The notes below the pieces were generated by a model. That model ran no database searches. It was not told the DNA's origin and was given only the letters and a program-made list of their open reading frames with translations. Both the position numbers and the translations under genes were made by a program. From Lachnospiraceae bacterium (GTDB lineage Bacteria; Bacillota; Clostridia; Lachnospirales; Lachnospiraceae), in the NCBI GenBank assembly GCA_018053995.1, contig JAGPKJ010000001.1:5566-56751 (forward strand): a DNA stretch of 51,186 nt, written 5' to 3'. This document shows, one piece after another, positions 34,752-43,607 of this stretch (position 1 is the stretch's first letter; every line of letters begins with the position of its first letter).

Positions 34752-36230
34752 TCATATTTTACTTACGTCTCTGCGCAGTCCCTTGGGATAATGATTCTTT
34801 ATGATATTTCCTGTCTTCTTGCCCCAGCCCGTAGAAAAGCCGCGATATGTCATAAGTATCCAGCCATCGCTGCATGAGCCTGACAAACCGGCCTTAAGTC
34901 TTTCAATATCTGCCTGAAGAGACTCGCCATTCAAGAATCTCACAGCTTCTATATCATTCATATCATAAGATTTCTTCGCTTCATCCGGTCTTAGGTACAT
35001 AGCTAGTGCATGCGCAGGCATAAGTCTTGTGTTTTTTCCTTTATCATCAGTCATTACTATCTGTAGTCCAGGCCGCTTTACCGACAACCCCGACATGTCA
35101 GTCATTCCCGCAGGAACAGCATATATGTTTCCGCCAAAATCCGTGAAGATATGATTTGATCTTATCTCATCTGTAGCATTCTTTGTACATACATCATTAA
35201 GGATCATGCATGCGCGGTTAGCTGCAGGTACTTTCCCCCTGACTTCTTTTTTTTTCTTGCAAGCATAAATTCTATTTACATTGCGACCAAAATCTTGCTG
35301 ATTTTTTTTCTGAACGTCTCCATTAATGTCTCCATGAACGTCTCGATTAATGTCTCCGTAAATATCAGTTCTTTCCGTGAGCACCCCATCCTTTACAAAC
35401 CTCACTGCAAAATGACCTTCCCCTCTTGCATGATGCGGCCATATCCGGACAGAATCCGATACTATCTTCCAGTCCGGATGAGATTTTATGAAATCGGCAG
35501 CCGCCTGTTCATCTTCTTCCGGCTCAAATGTGCAGGTAGAATAGACAATGCTCCCTCCCGGTCTTACCATCTTTGATGCACAGTCAAGTATCATTCTCTG
35601 CCTTTCCGCGCACATATGAACGTTATCAATACTCCACTCGGAAACAGCATTTTCTTCTTTTCTGAACATGCCTTCGCCTGAACAGGGTGCATCTACAAGC
35701 ACCTTATCAAAGAAGCACGAAAACATCGCCGCCATAGTCTTGGGATCTTCATTTGTGACAACACAGTTAGATACACCCATTCTCTCAATATTTGATGAAA
35801 GGATATCCGCACGGTTCTTGATTATCTCATTTGACACAAGAAGTCCCAATCTTCCCATACGTCCGGCTATCTGGGTACTCTTGCCTCCAGGTGCCGCGCA
35901 AAGGTCACATACAAATTCACCCGGCTTCGGATCAAGCAAAGGCACAGCGCACATTGCACTGGGTTCCTGAATATAATAGGCTCCCGCCTCATGAAGCGCA
36001 TTCTTGCCGGGTCTTTCTGCCGGATCGTAATAATAGCCTTCAGAAGCCCAGCTGACCTTCTCTAACTTAAGTCCTATAATCTTGTCAAAGTCATCAGAAT
36101 TATACTTCAGAAGATTCTTCCTCAGTCCATACGACCTCTCCCTGTCATCGTCATATATTGAAATAAAAGACTCATACTCGCCACCGAGTAACTCTTTCAT
36201 ATGCTCTTTGTATTCTTCCGGCAATACCAT
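34752..36230 (-). CDS. RsmF/RsmB-type rRNA (cytosine-5) methyltransferase
   Basis: The 492-residue protein belongs to the NOL1/NOP2/Sun family. It has the SAM motif CDLCAAPGGKSTQIAGRMG, the first catalytic motif VDAPCSGEGMFRKEE and the nucleophile cysteine in VYSTCTFEPEEDE. The C-terminal part (about 330-492) resembles the extra domain and PUA-like end of RsmF, with VRFLNGESLQADI and GWGKKTGNIIKNHYPKGLRR. It most likely methylates a 16S rRNA cytosine. A linker at about 290-310 carries an 8-residue tandem repeat of the form [YH]GDIN[RG]DV. AGGAG precedes the ATG. Confidence 0.88.
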   Translation of the reverse strand: MVLPEEYKEHMKELLGGEYESFISIYDDDRERSYGLRKNLLKYNSDDFDKIIGLKLEKVSWASEGYYYDPAERPGKNALHEAGAYYIQEPSAMCAVPLLDPKPGEFVCDLCAAPGGKSTQIAGRMGRLGLLVSNEIIKNRADILSSNIERMGVSNCVVTNEDPKTMAAMFSCFFDKVLVDAPCSGEGMFRKEENAVSEWSIDNVHMCAERQRMILDCASKMVRPGGSIVYSTCTFEPEEDEQAAADFIKSHPDWKIVSDSVRIWPHHARGEGHFAVRFVKDGVLTERTDIYGDINRDVHGDINGDVQKKNQQDFGRNVNRIYACKKKKEVRGKVPAANRACMILNDVCTKNATDEIRSNHIFTDFGGNIYAVPAGMTDMSGLSVKRPGLQIVMTDDKGKNTRLMPAHALAMYLRPDEAKKSYDMNDIEAVRFLNGESLQADIERLKAGLSGSCSDGWILMTYRGFSTGWGKKTGNIIKNHYPKGLRRDVSKI

Positions 36231-36270
36231 AACTATAAACTCTCCTCAAATCGTACTTCATTGTCTCCTG

Positions 36271-36332
36271 AAGTAAACCGTTTTACGACCATCCCTACTC
36301 CTGAAGAAAAGTAAACCGTTTTACGACCATCC
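36271..36332. repeat. 24-bp direct repeat at the end of the ABC exporter gene
   Basis: AAGTAAACCGTTTTACGACC plus ATCC occurs at 36271-36294 and again at 36309-36332, 38 bp apart, each preceded by CTCCTGAAG. The second copy contains the stop codon and last codons of the ABC gene, so its 3' end was duplicated in tandem. Each unit carries CAGGAG on the minus strand. Confidence 0.85.
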
Positions 36333-38060
36333 ATTTTCCTGCAATTTAATGAGCGCCTCAAAATCCGGTATCTGCGCCAGTACCTCATCCGGTGTACCGC
36401 ATACTCTTACGCGTCCGTTTTCCAGATAGATAAGCTGATCGCTATTCTTAAGTGAAGTCAGCCTATGTGATACTGATAAAACAGTGTGATGTTCCGCCGC
36501 TTTTTTCAGGACTGAGACAATCCGTTCTTCTGTCATGCTGTCAAGACTTGATGTGATCTCGTCAAATAAAAGGATAGGCGGATCAGGCGCTATCGCGCGG
36601 GCTATACCAAGCAGCTGTTTCTGTCCCTGGGAAAGCGACGTATCAGTCCGGTCAATATCGCCTTCAAGTTCATCGTAAAGTCCGGTAAATTTAATCGCCT
36701 CTATTGCCTGTTCTCTTGTCACATTCGGGTCTTTCAGTGTAACCTGATCGATAATTGTACCTGGTATCTCTTTCATATCCTGTGTGACATAGCCGTAAAT
36801 GCTTCGTTTTATGGAATCCGGGATCTTGCCGGCATCAGTTCCGAATATCTTTACACATCCGCCAGATGGCGTGAAAAGACCTGTCACAAGCATTAGCAGT
36901 GTTGTCTTTCCCACTCCCGTACGTCCGGTTATAGTGACATATTCGCCTCTCTTTATAGAAAAGCTCACATCGTCAAGAACCTGCGTCCTGCTATTGTCAT
37001 ATGAAAATGTTAGATGCTCCGCGCTTACGACGGAACAATCTTTGCTGAATCCATCCATGATGCATCCTGCTGTTAGCGAACCGTCCTTTTTATCTACTTC
37101 GGGCTCATTACCAAATGAATTTATCCTGTTTATCGCAGACACACCATCCTGTATATTCTGAAATTCAGTTCCGAGCGACTCGATAGGAGCGAACAGATTA
37201 GAGATAAGATCTATCGATGCCGCTGTCATACCTACAGTGATACCGATGACCGTGTGATGATCCGACACCGAATAAACAATCCCTGCGATCACAAACGCTT
37301 TTATGATCTGAATTATCGGCGAATATATAGCATCACAGAAATTCACTTTACGTATCGTTCTATAGTTTTTTTCCAAAAGATCCTTATATTTTCTATATAC
37401 CCATTTTTCACGACAATATGACTTTATCGTCCGTATATTCTTGACTGAATCCTCAAGATGACCGTTCATCTCTCCAAGTTCAACAAGATTCTCTTTCTGT
37501 GCCTTAAGCATATACTTCTGAAAAGCTCTTGTTATCAGGTAAATAAAAGGTATCAGTAAAAGCACCGCAATTCCAAGTCTGACATTGAACATTGATATTG
37601 ATATCACGATGCCTATCATCTTAAGCGAATCAACGAGAAGTCCTATGGCGCCATCAGAAAACAAGCTATCCACATGCTCGACATCGTTATTAAATCGTCC
37701 CATGATGCTGCCGCTGCTGTTCTTTGAAAAGAACTCCATTGGAAGCCTGTGCATCTTACGCATCATCTCAAGCCGCAGGTTCTTTATCATCTGCTGACCG
37801 AGATTCGTCAGCATAACTCCTTTTGTAAAATCACACAGACCACATAGTGCCGCTGATGCAAGGTAAAGAACAGCGAGTCCTTTAAGACCACCGGATATAC
37901 CCTTTGCAAGATTATTATCGATTATCATTCTAAGGATCTGCGGTGGGATGAGGCTAAACAGAACGCTCCCAATAACAGCGATCATAAGGAGAAAAACCGA
38001 CCTCTTATTTGCACCAAAAGCATTCCTGACTGCTTTACTTGTGAGAGACATTTTCTTCAT
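36321..38060 (-). CDS. ABC exporter subunit, fused membrane and ATPase domains (second gene)
   Basis: The 579-residue protein has six membrane spans (about 20-300) and an ATPase domain. Walker A is ITGRTGVGKTTLL, the signature LSQGQKQLLGIARA, Walker B ILLFDEITSSLD with its glutamate, and the switch histidine is in VSHRLTSL. Its ATG overlaps the stop of the upstream ABC gene by 4 bp (ATGA), so the two products surely form a heterodimer. The substrate is unknown; drugs, lipids or peptides are possible. Both catalytic glutamates of the pair are present, unlike many heterodimeric exporters with one dead site. The 3' end lies in a tandem duplication. Confidence 0.9.
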   Translation of the reverse strand: MKKMSLTSKAVRNAFGANKRSVFLLMIAVIGSVLFSLIPPQILRMIIDNNLAKGISGGLKGLAVLYLASAALCGLCDFTKGVMLTNLGQQMIKNLRLEMMRKMHRLPMEFFSKNSSGSIMGRFNNDVEHVDSLFSDGAIGLLVDSLKMIGIVISISMFNVRLGIAVLLLIPFIYLITRAFQKYMLKAQKENLVELGEMNGHLEDSVKNIRTIKSYCREKWVYRKYKDLLEKNYRTIRKVNFCDAIYSPIIQIIKAFVIAGIVYSVSDHHTVIGITVGMTAASIDLISNLFAPIESLGTEFQNIQDGVSAINRINSFGNEPEVDKKDGSLTAGCIMDGFSKDCSVVSAEHLTFSYDNSRTQVLDDVSFSIKRGEYVTITGRTGVGKTTLLMLVTGLFTPSGGCVKIFGTDAGKIPDSIKRSIYGYVTQDMKEIPGTIIDQVTLKDPNVTREQAIEAIKFTGLYDELEGDIDRTDTSLSQGQKQLLGIARAIAPDPPILLFDEITSSLDSMTEERIVSVLKKAAEHHTVLSVSHRLTSLKNSDQLIYLENGRVRVCGTPDEVLAQIPDFEALIKLQENGWS

Positions 38061-40006
38061 GATATGCCTCCCGTCCTCTGCCCGGATGACTCAGGCAGAC
38101 CTGATGGATTGGACACTGATGACGACTCTGCCGACTCTGATGGGTTGGACGCTGATACCATTGATGACTCATTCGACTCTGATGATTGCAGCCTGAATAT
38201 AGATTCATAAAGCTCTGATTTTTTCAGTAACTGCTCATGATTACCTACGATGCATGGCTTACCTTTTTCAAGGAGAAGTATCTGATCAGTCTGTGGGAAA
38301 ATACGCAGCCTATGAGAAATAATGATCACAAGGCTTTCTCTGTAATCTCGTTTTATATTATCGATTATCTTCTGTTCAGTAGCTATATCTACTGACGCAA
38401 ATGGCTCATCAAGTATTATGACAGGAGCTCTGTGATAAAGTGCTCTTGCAAGCGCGGCTCTTGCTTTCTGCCCGCCGCTCAGCCTGATGCCGCCGCTGCC
38501 AACCGTCGTTTTTACGCCTTCGGGCATATCCTGCATATCGATATCAAAACATACTTCGCGAAGAACACTGTCAACGCTGCCATGATCTGCATTTCCAAGT
38601 GTGATATTATCTTCTATCGTTGTATCGAACAACTGAGGCATATGTCCCATATAATTTATAAGTCTGCTCCGCTCCTCCTCCTGATCATAATCCCTAAGTT
38701 CACGTCCAAAAAGCTTTATACTTCCCGCATAATCATAGAGACCAGTAAGTGCAAGCCCAAGTACACTTTTCCCGCATGCTACAGGACCTGTGATCCCAAT
38801 GATCTCGCCCCTGTTTGCGGAAAATGAGACATCAGAATCCCCGGCAAGCGGATCATCTGTGCCAAGCCAGCCACATGAAAGATGACTGCATACAAGCGAA
38901 TCATTGTTATTTACACTATTATCTATATGATTATCAATTCTTGTCTTGTTGTCATCTATGTTGTCTTCTATTTCATCTTTTTTTTCTTCTTTTATATCTT
39001 CTATGTATTTTTTGCTGTCTTCAGTATTGTTATCTTCCTGCACCAGATACTGCTTTACTCTCTGCCATGAGACAACAGCTTTCTGATATGAATTAAAAAG
39101 TTTAGAAGCTTTTGATGACTTTGTGGTAAGTGCCAGGAACATGACAAAATAGGCACTGAACATGCCGATTGTCCATACACCGTTTATAACATTGCGCCCA
39201 CCATAACATATAACGATTATCGCACCAATCAGCGATACGACATTATAGACCGGCTGCATTGAATTCTCCAGGATATCAGCTTTTACAGAAAGCTTCCCAA
39301 GCTTTGTAAGCTGAATCTCATATGAATCCTCATATTCTCTGTCAAGCCCGTTAAGTCTGTAGACTGACGCATTCTCAACCGCATCATAAGTATATTCCGC
39401 GACTGTACTGCTCTGGGCACGTGCTAGCCGCGTCTGCTTCGTGATCACACTTTTAAGTCTGTCTGCGATCCACATTGCAGCAGGTATGAACAGACATGAA
39501 GGAATCGTACACTTCCAGTCATATATAAGCAGCGTGACGAAATAAGTGCCCATAAGGACACCCGTGTCAAAAACTTCAGTCGTCACTTTTCGCATACCTT
39601 CTACGCACAGATCGACGTCGCCTATCGCACGTGTCATAAGATCGCCGGTCTTTACCTCAGACAACCTGTTAATATCAGTTTTTACAATGTTATCATATAC
39701 CGACAGCCTCATCCTGGCTCTTGTACCGTTTGCAAAAACACGGACATAATAACGTTTCAGATATCTGAGGACTTGAACGACAAGCACTATCGAAAGAAAT
39801 ATGATCATATTTCTTATGAGAAGATTTTTTTCATCACCATTTACGAGCGAATCTATAAGATGTCCCTGCCACACAGCTATGAGTGACATACCCATATTGA
39901 ATATCGTTCCCGTGACAGTTACGACAGATATTGATTTCCATTCACGTTTTAAATAACTCCCGATCTTTTCGGGATGTTTCACCGGACTCATATCTATTTT
40001 CTTCAT
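38057..40006 (-). CDS. ABC exporter subunit, fused membrane and ATPase domains (first gene)
   Basis: The 649-residue protein has six membrane spans (about 25-310) and an ATPase domain with Walker A ITGPVACGKSVLG, signature LSGGQKARAALARA, Walker B VIILDEPFASVD and switch histidine in ISHRLRIF. The A-loop aromatic is Trp (LSCGWLG). A 55-residue Lys/Glu/Asp/Asn-rich linker separates the two domains, and the C-terminal 45 residues are a Ser/Glu/Pro-rich tail with short internal repeats (SNPSES, SNPSGL). Both insertions are unusual for the family and look disordered. It is translated first and coupled to the second subunit. Confidence 0.9.
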   Translation of the reverse strand: MKKIDMSPVKHPEKIGSYLKREWKSISVVTVTGTIFNMGMSLIAVWQGHLIDSLVNGDEKNLLIRNMIIFLSIVLVVQVLRYLKRYYVRVFANGTRARMRLSVYDNIVKTDINRLSEVKTGDLMTRAIGDVDLCVEGMRKVTTEVFDTGVLMGTYFVTLLIYDWKCTIPSCLFIPAAMWIADRLKSVITKQTRLARAQSSTVAEYTYDAVENASVYRLNGLDREYEDSYEIQLTKLGKLSVKADILENSMQPVYNVVSLIGAIIVICYGGRNVINGVWTIGMFSAYFVMFLALTTKSSKASKLFNSYQKAVVSWQRVKQYLVQEDNNTEDSKKYIEDIKEEKKDEIEDNIDDNKTRIDNHIDNSVNNNDSLVCSHLSCGWLGTDDPLAGDSDVSFSANRGEIIGITGPVACGKSVLGLALTGLYDYAGSIKLFGRELRDYDQEEERSRLINYMGHMPQLFDTTIEDNITLGNADHGSVDSVLREVCFDIDMQDMPEGVKTTVGSGGIRLSGGQKARAALARALYHRAPVIILDEPFASVDIATEQKIIDNIKRDYRESLVIIISHRLRIFPQTDQILLLEKGKPCIVGNHEQLLKKSELYESIFRLQSSESNESSMVSASNPSESAESSSVSNPSGLPESSGQRTGGIS

Positions 40007-40053
40007 TTATATTCCTTATGATACTTATATGTGTGTCGAAAGCAGCAATTGTA

Positions 40054-40815
40054 TTATCTTTTATTCATTCTACGCTTATGACAGAAACACAGCTGCTGAT
40101 AATATCCCGCATTTTCATCGTCCATCCACGCAGGGCGCACCCCGCCATAGTCCTCTGCGATGAGCTTTTTCATCCAGGTATCTATCGGACAATATGACAT
40201 ATCATGCATGCCATACAATCTTATACATGCATAGACCTTTGGTCCAACACCATTTATCTCCATGAGTTCTGATTTTCCGTCAAGTTCCCACTGCGCCGCA
40301 GACTTAAGATACACATCGCGGTAACCGAGTCCCTTATCGGACAGCTCCATATCAAGTATCTCCTGCGGAGTCGGAAAATGAGAGGAGCCACTGCATATCT
40401 TCTCGATACTCTTTTTTATCCTCGGAATATTATTGTTCTGACTGATAAGAAAACTGATTATTGTCTCCCACCTGTCCTGCCTGAGTATCCGCATCCCGCG
40501 GCAGTCCTTCAGCGAGTCCTCAAGAAAACGATCATGAAATACTTTCGCTTTCCCGTCTATATCTGTATAATCTGTGCCAAGATCAAAGTAATCGTGCCAG
40601 ATATCATTAAATTCACTTTCTGTGCAGTCAAGCTCAATATCATCGCAGACATTTACTCCATCGTCCTTACAGCCTCTGTCATACAGGTGAAGTTCACGTC
40701 CAAGAGCCTTTACTGTCCATTCTTGTTGACGTTCATCTTCATGAGTCCACCTGAAACACTGTCCGGACTCTGCGATAAGTTTTGCATTAAAATGGCTGCA
40801 TTCTATCCTGTACAA
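40054..40815 (-). CDS. OGG/AlkA-type DNA glycosylase
   Basis: The 253-residue protein starts with TTG at 40813-40815, chosen because AGGAG lies exactly 9 nt upstream. The N-terminal 100 residues match the OGG beta domain (ESGQCFRW). The helix-hairpin-helix GPD core has the Schiff-base lysine in EINGVGPKVYACI and the catalytic aspartate in YCPIDTWMKKL. FLISQNNNIPRIKKSIEKIC is a further OGG-type segment. It would remove 8-oxoguanine from DNA and cut the strand by beta-elimination. Length fits bacterial OGG-like enzymes. It lies between the ABC exporter and murD, probably as a separate gene. Confidence 0.85.
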   Translation of the reverse strand: MYRIECSHFNAKLIAESGQCFRWTHEDERQQEWTVKALGRELHLYDRGCKDDGVNVCDDIELDCTESEFNDIWHDYFDLGTDYTDIDGKAKVFHDRFLEDSLKDCRGMRILRQDRWETIISFLISQNNNIPRIKKSIEKICSGSSHFPTPQEILDMELSDKGLGYRDVYLKSAAQWELDGKSELMEINGVGPKVYACIRLYGMHDMSYCPIDTWMKKLIAEDYGGVRPAWMDDENAGYYQQLCFCHKRRMNKR

Positions 40816-40887
40816 TCTATTTTTCTCCTATACTGCTCCAAATACAGTCATAAATCTGTTCGGAAGTTTCGTCCTAATCTAATGCTT

Positions 40888-42096
40888 CTATTTCACATCG
40901 CTGTTTCTTACAAACTCGCAAAACTGCTCGCCGCGATCCTCAAAATTCTTGAAATGAGTATATGATGCGGCTGCCGGTGAAAGTACACATGCGCCGCCTT
41001 TTTTTGTTATCTTCTTTGCAGTCTCAACTGATTCCTTTAGATCTTTTGCCATATATTTTGTCTTTGATGTGAGAAGTGGAAATATCCTCTCGCCGGATTC
41101 ATACATGCAGATGATATTCAGTGGCTTATCATAAGCGTTTAGAAATGTGATGAGCGGTGTATAATCTATCCCTCGATCCATCCCGCCAATGAGTATCGTA
41201 GCTATATCCGGAACAGATAATACTGCTTCTATCGCAGATTCATTTATCGTTGAAATAGAATCATCATAATATCTGACACCATCATATGTCCCGATAAATT
41301 GAAGCCTGTGGTCAAGACCTGTAAAATCAGATATGCCTTCGCATACCTTATCCATATCAAGTGACAATTCTCCTGATAATCTCTGCATCAAAGAATATAC
41401 AACGGACGCATTATATCTGTTATGCTCGCCAATGAGCATCATCTTTCCGGTATATTCATTTCCACCGCATCTTATGACTTCAGATCTTGTATTAACTCTG
41501 ACATCTTTATTTGTGACAAGTATGTCATTTTCATTCTGAAATCTGTATATATTTCTTTTTGCTCTATGATAGTTTTCTACTGTCTTATAATAATCAAGAT
41601 GCTCTTCGAACAGATTAAGAAGTATCGCAGCATGCGGAGATACTGATGAAGTTGAAAGCTGATGGCATGACATCTCATAAACGATGACCGTATCAGCATC
41701 AATGCTGTCATAATGATCAAAGCATGGATATCCGATATTTCCGACAAGTACTGATTTTATACCACATTTCTGAAGCACATGATATATCATCGCGCTCGTA
41801 GTGCTCTTGCCCTTTGTGCCGGTAATACCTATGATACGGTCACCGAACTGTTTTATAAAAAGTTCAGTCTGACTTGAAAGCCCGTCAAACTTGCCGAGAT
41901 ACGGAATACCCGGGCTCTTCAAAATGACATCATACCCGCCAAACAGTTCCTCATCGTATGTGCCTTCATAAATTTTTATCTCTGTATCATGGCAATGCGT
42001 ATTTATGAATTTCTCGCTCGATTTTCCTTCGCGTCCATATCCCCAGATGAGAACCTTTTTATCTGAAAGAAAATCTATGATCAGATTGTCCTGCAT
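40888..42096 (-). CDS. MurD-family ligase, probably MurD2 (UDP-MurNAc-L-Ala:L-glutamate ligase)
   Basis: The 402-residue protein is a Mur ligase. It has an N-terminal nucleotide-binding domain (VLIWGYGREGKSS), the ATP loop GITGTKGKSTTSAMI, the central domain HLDYYKTVENYHRAKRNIY and the C-terminal LIGGMDRGIDYTPL. MurD normally adds D-Glu to UDP-MurNAc-L-Ala and is about 450 residues. This one is shorter, and its gene overlaps the upstream MurL-like epimerase gene by 16 bp, with AGGAGG inside that gene. The overlap suggests it is MurD2, which adds L-Glu for MurL to epimerise, as described in Xanthomonas oryzae. Ordinary MurD remains possible, because a classical murD elsewhere in the genome cannot be excluded. 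Confidence 0.8.
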   Translation of the reverse strand: MQDNLIIDFLSDKKVLIWGYGREGKSSEKFINTHCHDTEIKIYEGTYDEELFGGYDVILKSPGIPYLGKFDGLSSQTELFIKQFGDRIIGITGTKGKSTTSAMIYHVLQKCGIKSVLVGNIGYPCFDHYDSIDADTVIVYEMSCHQLSTSSVSPHAAILLNLFEEHLDYYKTVENYHRAKRNIYRFQNENDILVTNKDVRVNTRSEVIRCGGNEYTGKMMLIGEHNRYNASVVYSLMQRLSGELSLDMDKVCEGISDFTGLDHRLQFIGTYDGVRYYDDSISTINESAIEAVLSVPDIATILIGGMDRGIDYTPLITFLNAYDKPLNIICMYESGERIFPLLTSKTKYMAKDLKESVETAKKITKKGGACVLSPAAASYTHFKNFEDRGEQFCEFVRNSDVK

Positions 42097-43469
42097 TCTA
42101 CGAGTTTCCTCCTGACTGCTTCTAAAAACTTCTCCGGTACATTATTTTCATCATTCCATTCATGCAGAGCTTCGTCGAACTTCTTATCCTGCGTGACAGG
42201 GTTTTCTCTGATCAGAAGCGGAGTTTCCTCATACTGACAGTGATTTATCGCAAGTACAACCTCACGTCTTGTCCCGACACATTCAAACGGCTTATTTTCA
42301 GCAATGCCCGCAAGTTCTCTGAAGTATTCCTTTAATGAAGCTTTGTTCAAAAGGTCTTCTCCAAATATCTCTATCATTTCCTGCTGCGAAAGAAATGCAG
42401 ACAGCATTATATATACAAACAGACACTTAGGGCATTCACAGCACCACACACCAGTCTTGCTGCCTCTGTTACAGCTCCTGAATATGCCGTGATATCTCTT
42501 CTGTTTTGCAAATATACATGTTATCTGAAGTTCAGACAGCGGTCTTAGCAGGCTGAAATAAAGTATTGGTGAATCCTTGACGATCGTACCGATATACGCC
42601 ATGAAATCATGCTCAAATTCATAGCTTTTTGAATACTGATGGTTTACGCTGGAACCCGCGACCGTCGATTCATTTGCGCTCGATTCATTCGAGAGTGTTA
42701 TGTACTTTCGACCATTAAGAAACGCTGCTATATATGATGAAAATGCGACTATCGCTGAAAATGGAGTATGCCCGTTCAGATAGCCCTTTTTATTTAGCTC
42801 AAGCATGCTCTTATCAAGTGTACGTGCAGCACTGATATCTCCTGATTTGTAATCACATATGTCTATCGTGGCACGCGCCGCTTTTATGCCGTTGACTGTG
42901 TATGTAACGACATCCTCGCCGGTAGTTATGAGTACCTCAAGTGATACTGCAGAATCCTTGCCTCCGCCGATCGGTACAAGGCATCCGCTAAAATCACCGC
43001 TTATCTTGACAGGTTCTGTATTATCCCAGTTTCTGATGACAGAAGTCTTCTCCGCATTATAAATGCTCATGAAATCTTCATGATCCGCATCTATCTTGTT
43101 TACATAGAAAAACTCTCCCAGACCGCCCCAATAAAGCTTCTTCCACCACTCTGCCTGAAACTCCGTGAGCTGTCCGCACTCAATGAGCACCGTAGGCGCA
43201 CACGTTATCTTCCAGTAGCTTACAAGTTCCACCATTCCAAGTGAAAACACGAGTCTGTCGATAATCTCTGCTGTATTTCGTGAGATCTCAGATCCTTCAT
43301 CTGCCTCATCTCTATAGTATGATGCGGGTATCTTCCATTCCGGGTTAAAAGATTCAAGACCATCTATCGTAAAATGAAAAATGGCATGCAGCACACCGCC
43401 GTCTATCGTATATTCGTAATCCGTATATCTGAATGTTTTATATCTGTCGCGAAGCTCTGAATAATCCAT
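42081..43469 (-). CDS. murL: UDP-MurNAc-L-Ala-L-Glu epimerase (MurL-like)
   Basis: The 462-residue protein has an ATP pyrophosphatase-type loop PIGGGKDSAVS (G168-S173). It carries the conserved NGHTPFSA, SNESSANEST, VNHQYSKSYEFEHDF and RPLSELQI segments, a CxxC-type CCECPKCLF and the C-terminal KPFECVGTRRE. This set matches my knowledge of MurL, which uses ATP to turn the L-Glu of UDP-MurNAc-L-Ala-L-Glu into D-Glu, replacing glutamate racemase MurI. The translational overlap with a Mur ligase strongly supports it. Members of this family are often labelled hypothetical. It is cytoplasmic, with no membrane span. Confidence 0.8.
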   Translation of the reverse strand: MDYSELRDRYKTFRYTDYEYTIDGGVLHAIFHFTIDGLESFNPEWKIPASYYRDEADEGSEISRNTAEIIDRLVFSLGMVELVSYWKITCAPTVLIECGQLTEFQAEWWKKLYWGGLGEFFYVNKIDADHEDFMSIYNAEKTSVIRNWDNTEPVKISGDFSGCLVPIGGGKDSAVSLEVLITTGEDVVTYTVNGIKAARATIDICDYKSGDISAARTLDKSMLELNKKGYLNGHTPFSAIVAFSSYIAAFLNGRKYITLSNESSANESTVAGSSVNHQYSKSYEFEHDFMAYIGTIVKDSPILYFSLLRPLSELQITCIFAKQKRYHGIFRSCNRGSKTGVWCCECPKCLFVYIMLSAFLSQQEMIEIFGEDLLNKASLKEYFRELAGIAENKPFECVGTRREVVLAINHCQYEETPLLIRENPVTQDKKFDEALHEWNDENNVPEKFLEAVRRKLVECRTI

Positions 43470-43607
43470 GTATTCCTTTCCATAACAATTCTGCCAACAC
43501 CTGCATCATTCTAATTCAATCACAATATATCGTCAAGGCTCATAGAAATACCGGTGCACCCCTTACATATTTCTGAACTGTAGATGATGCTTCTTAATAT
43601 CCTCATT

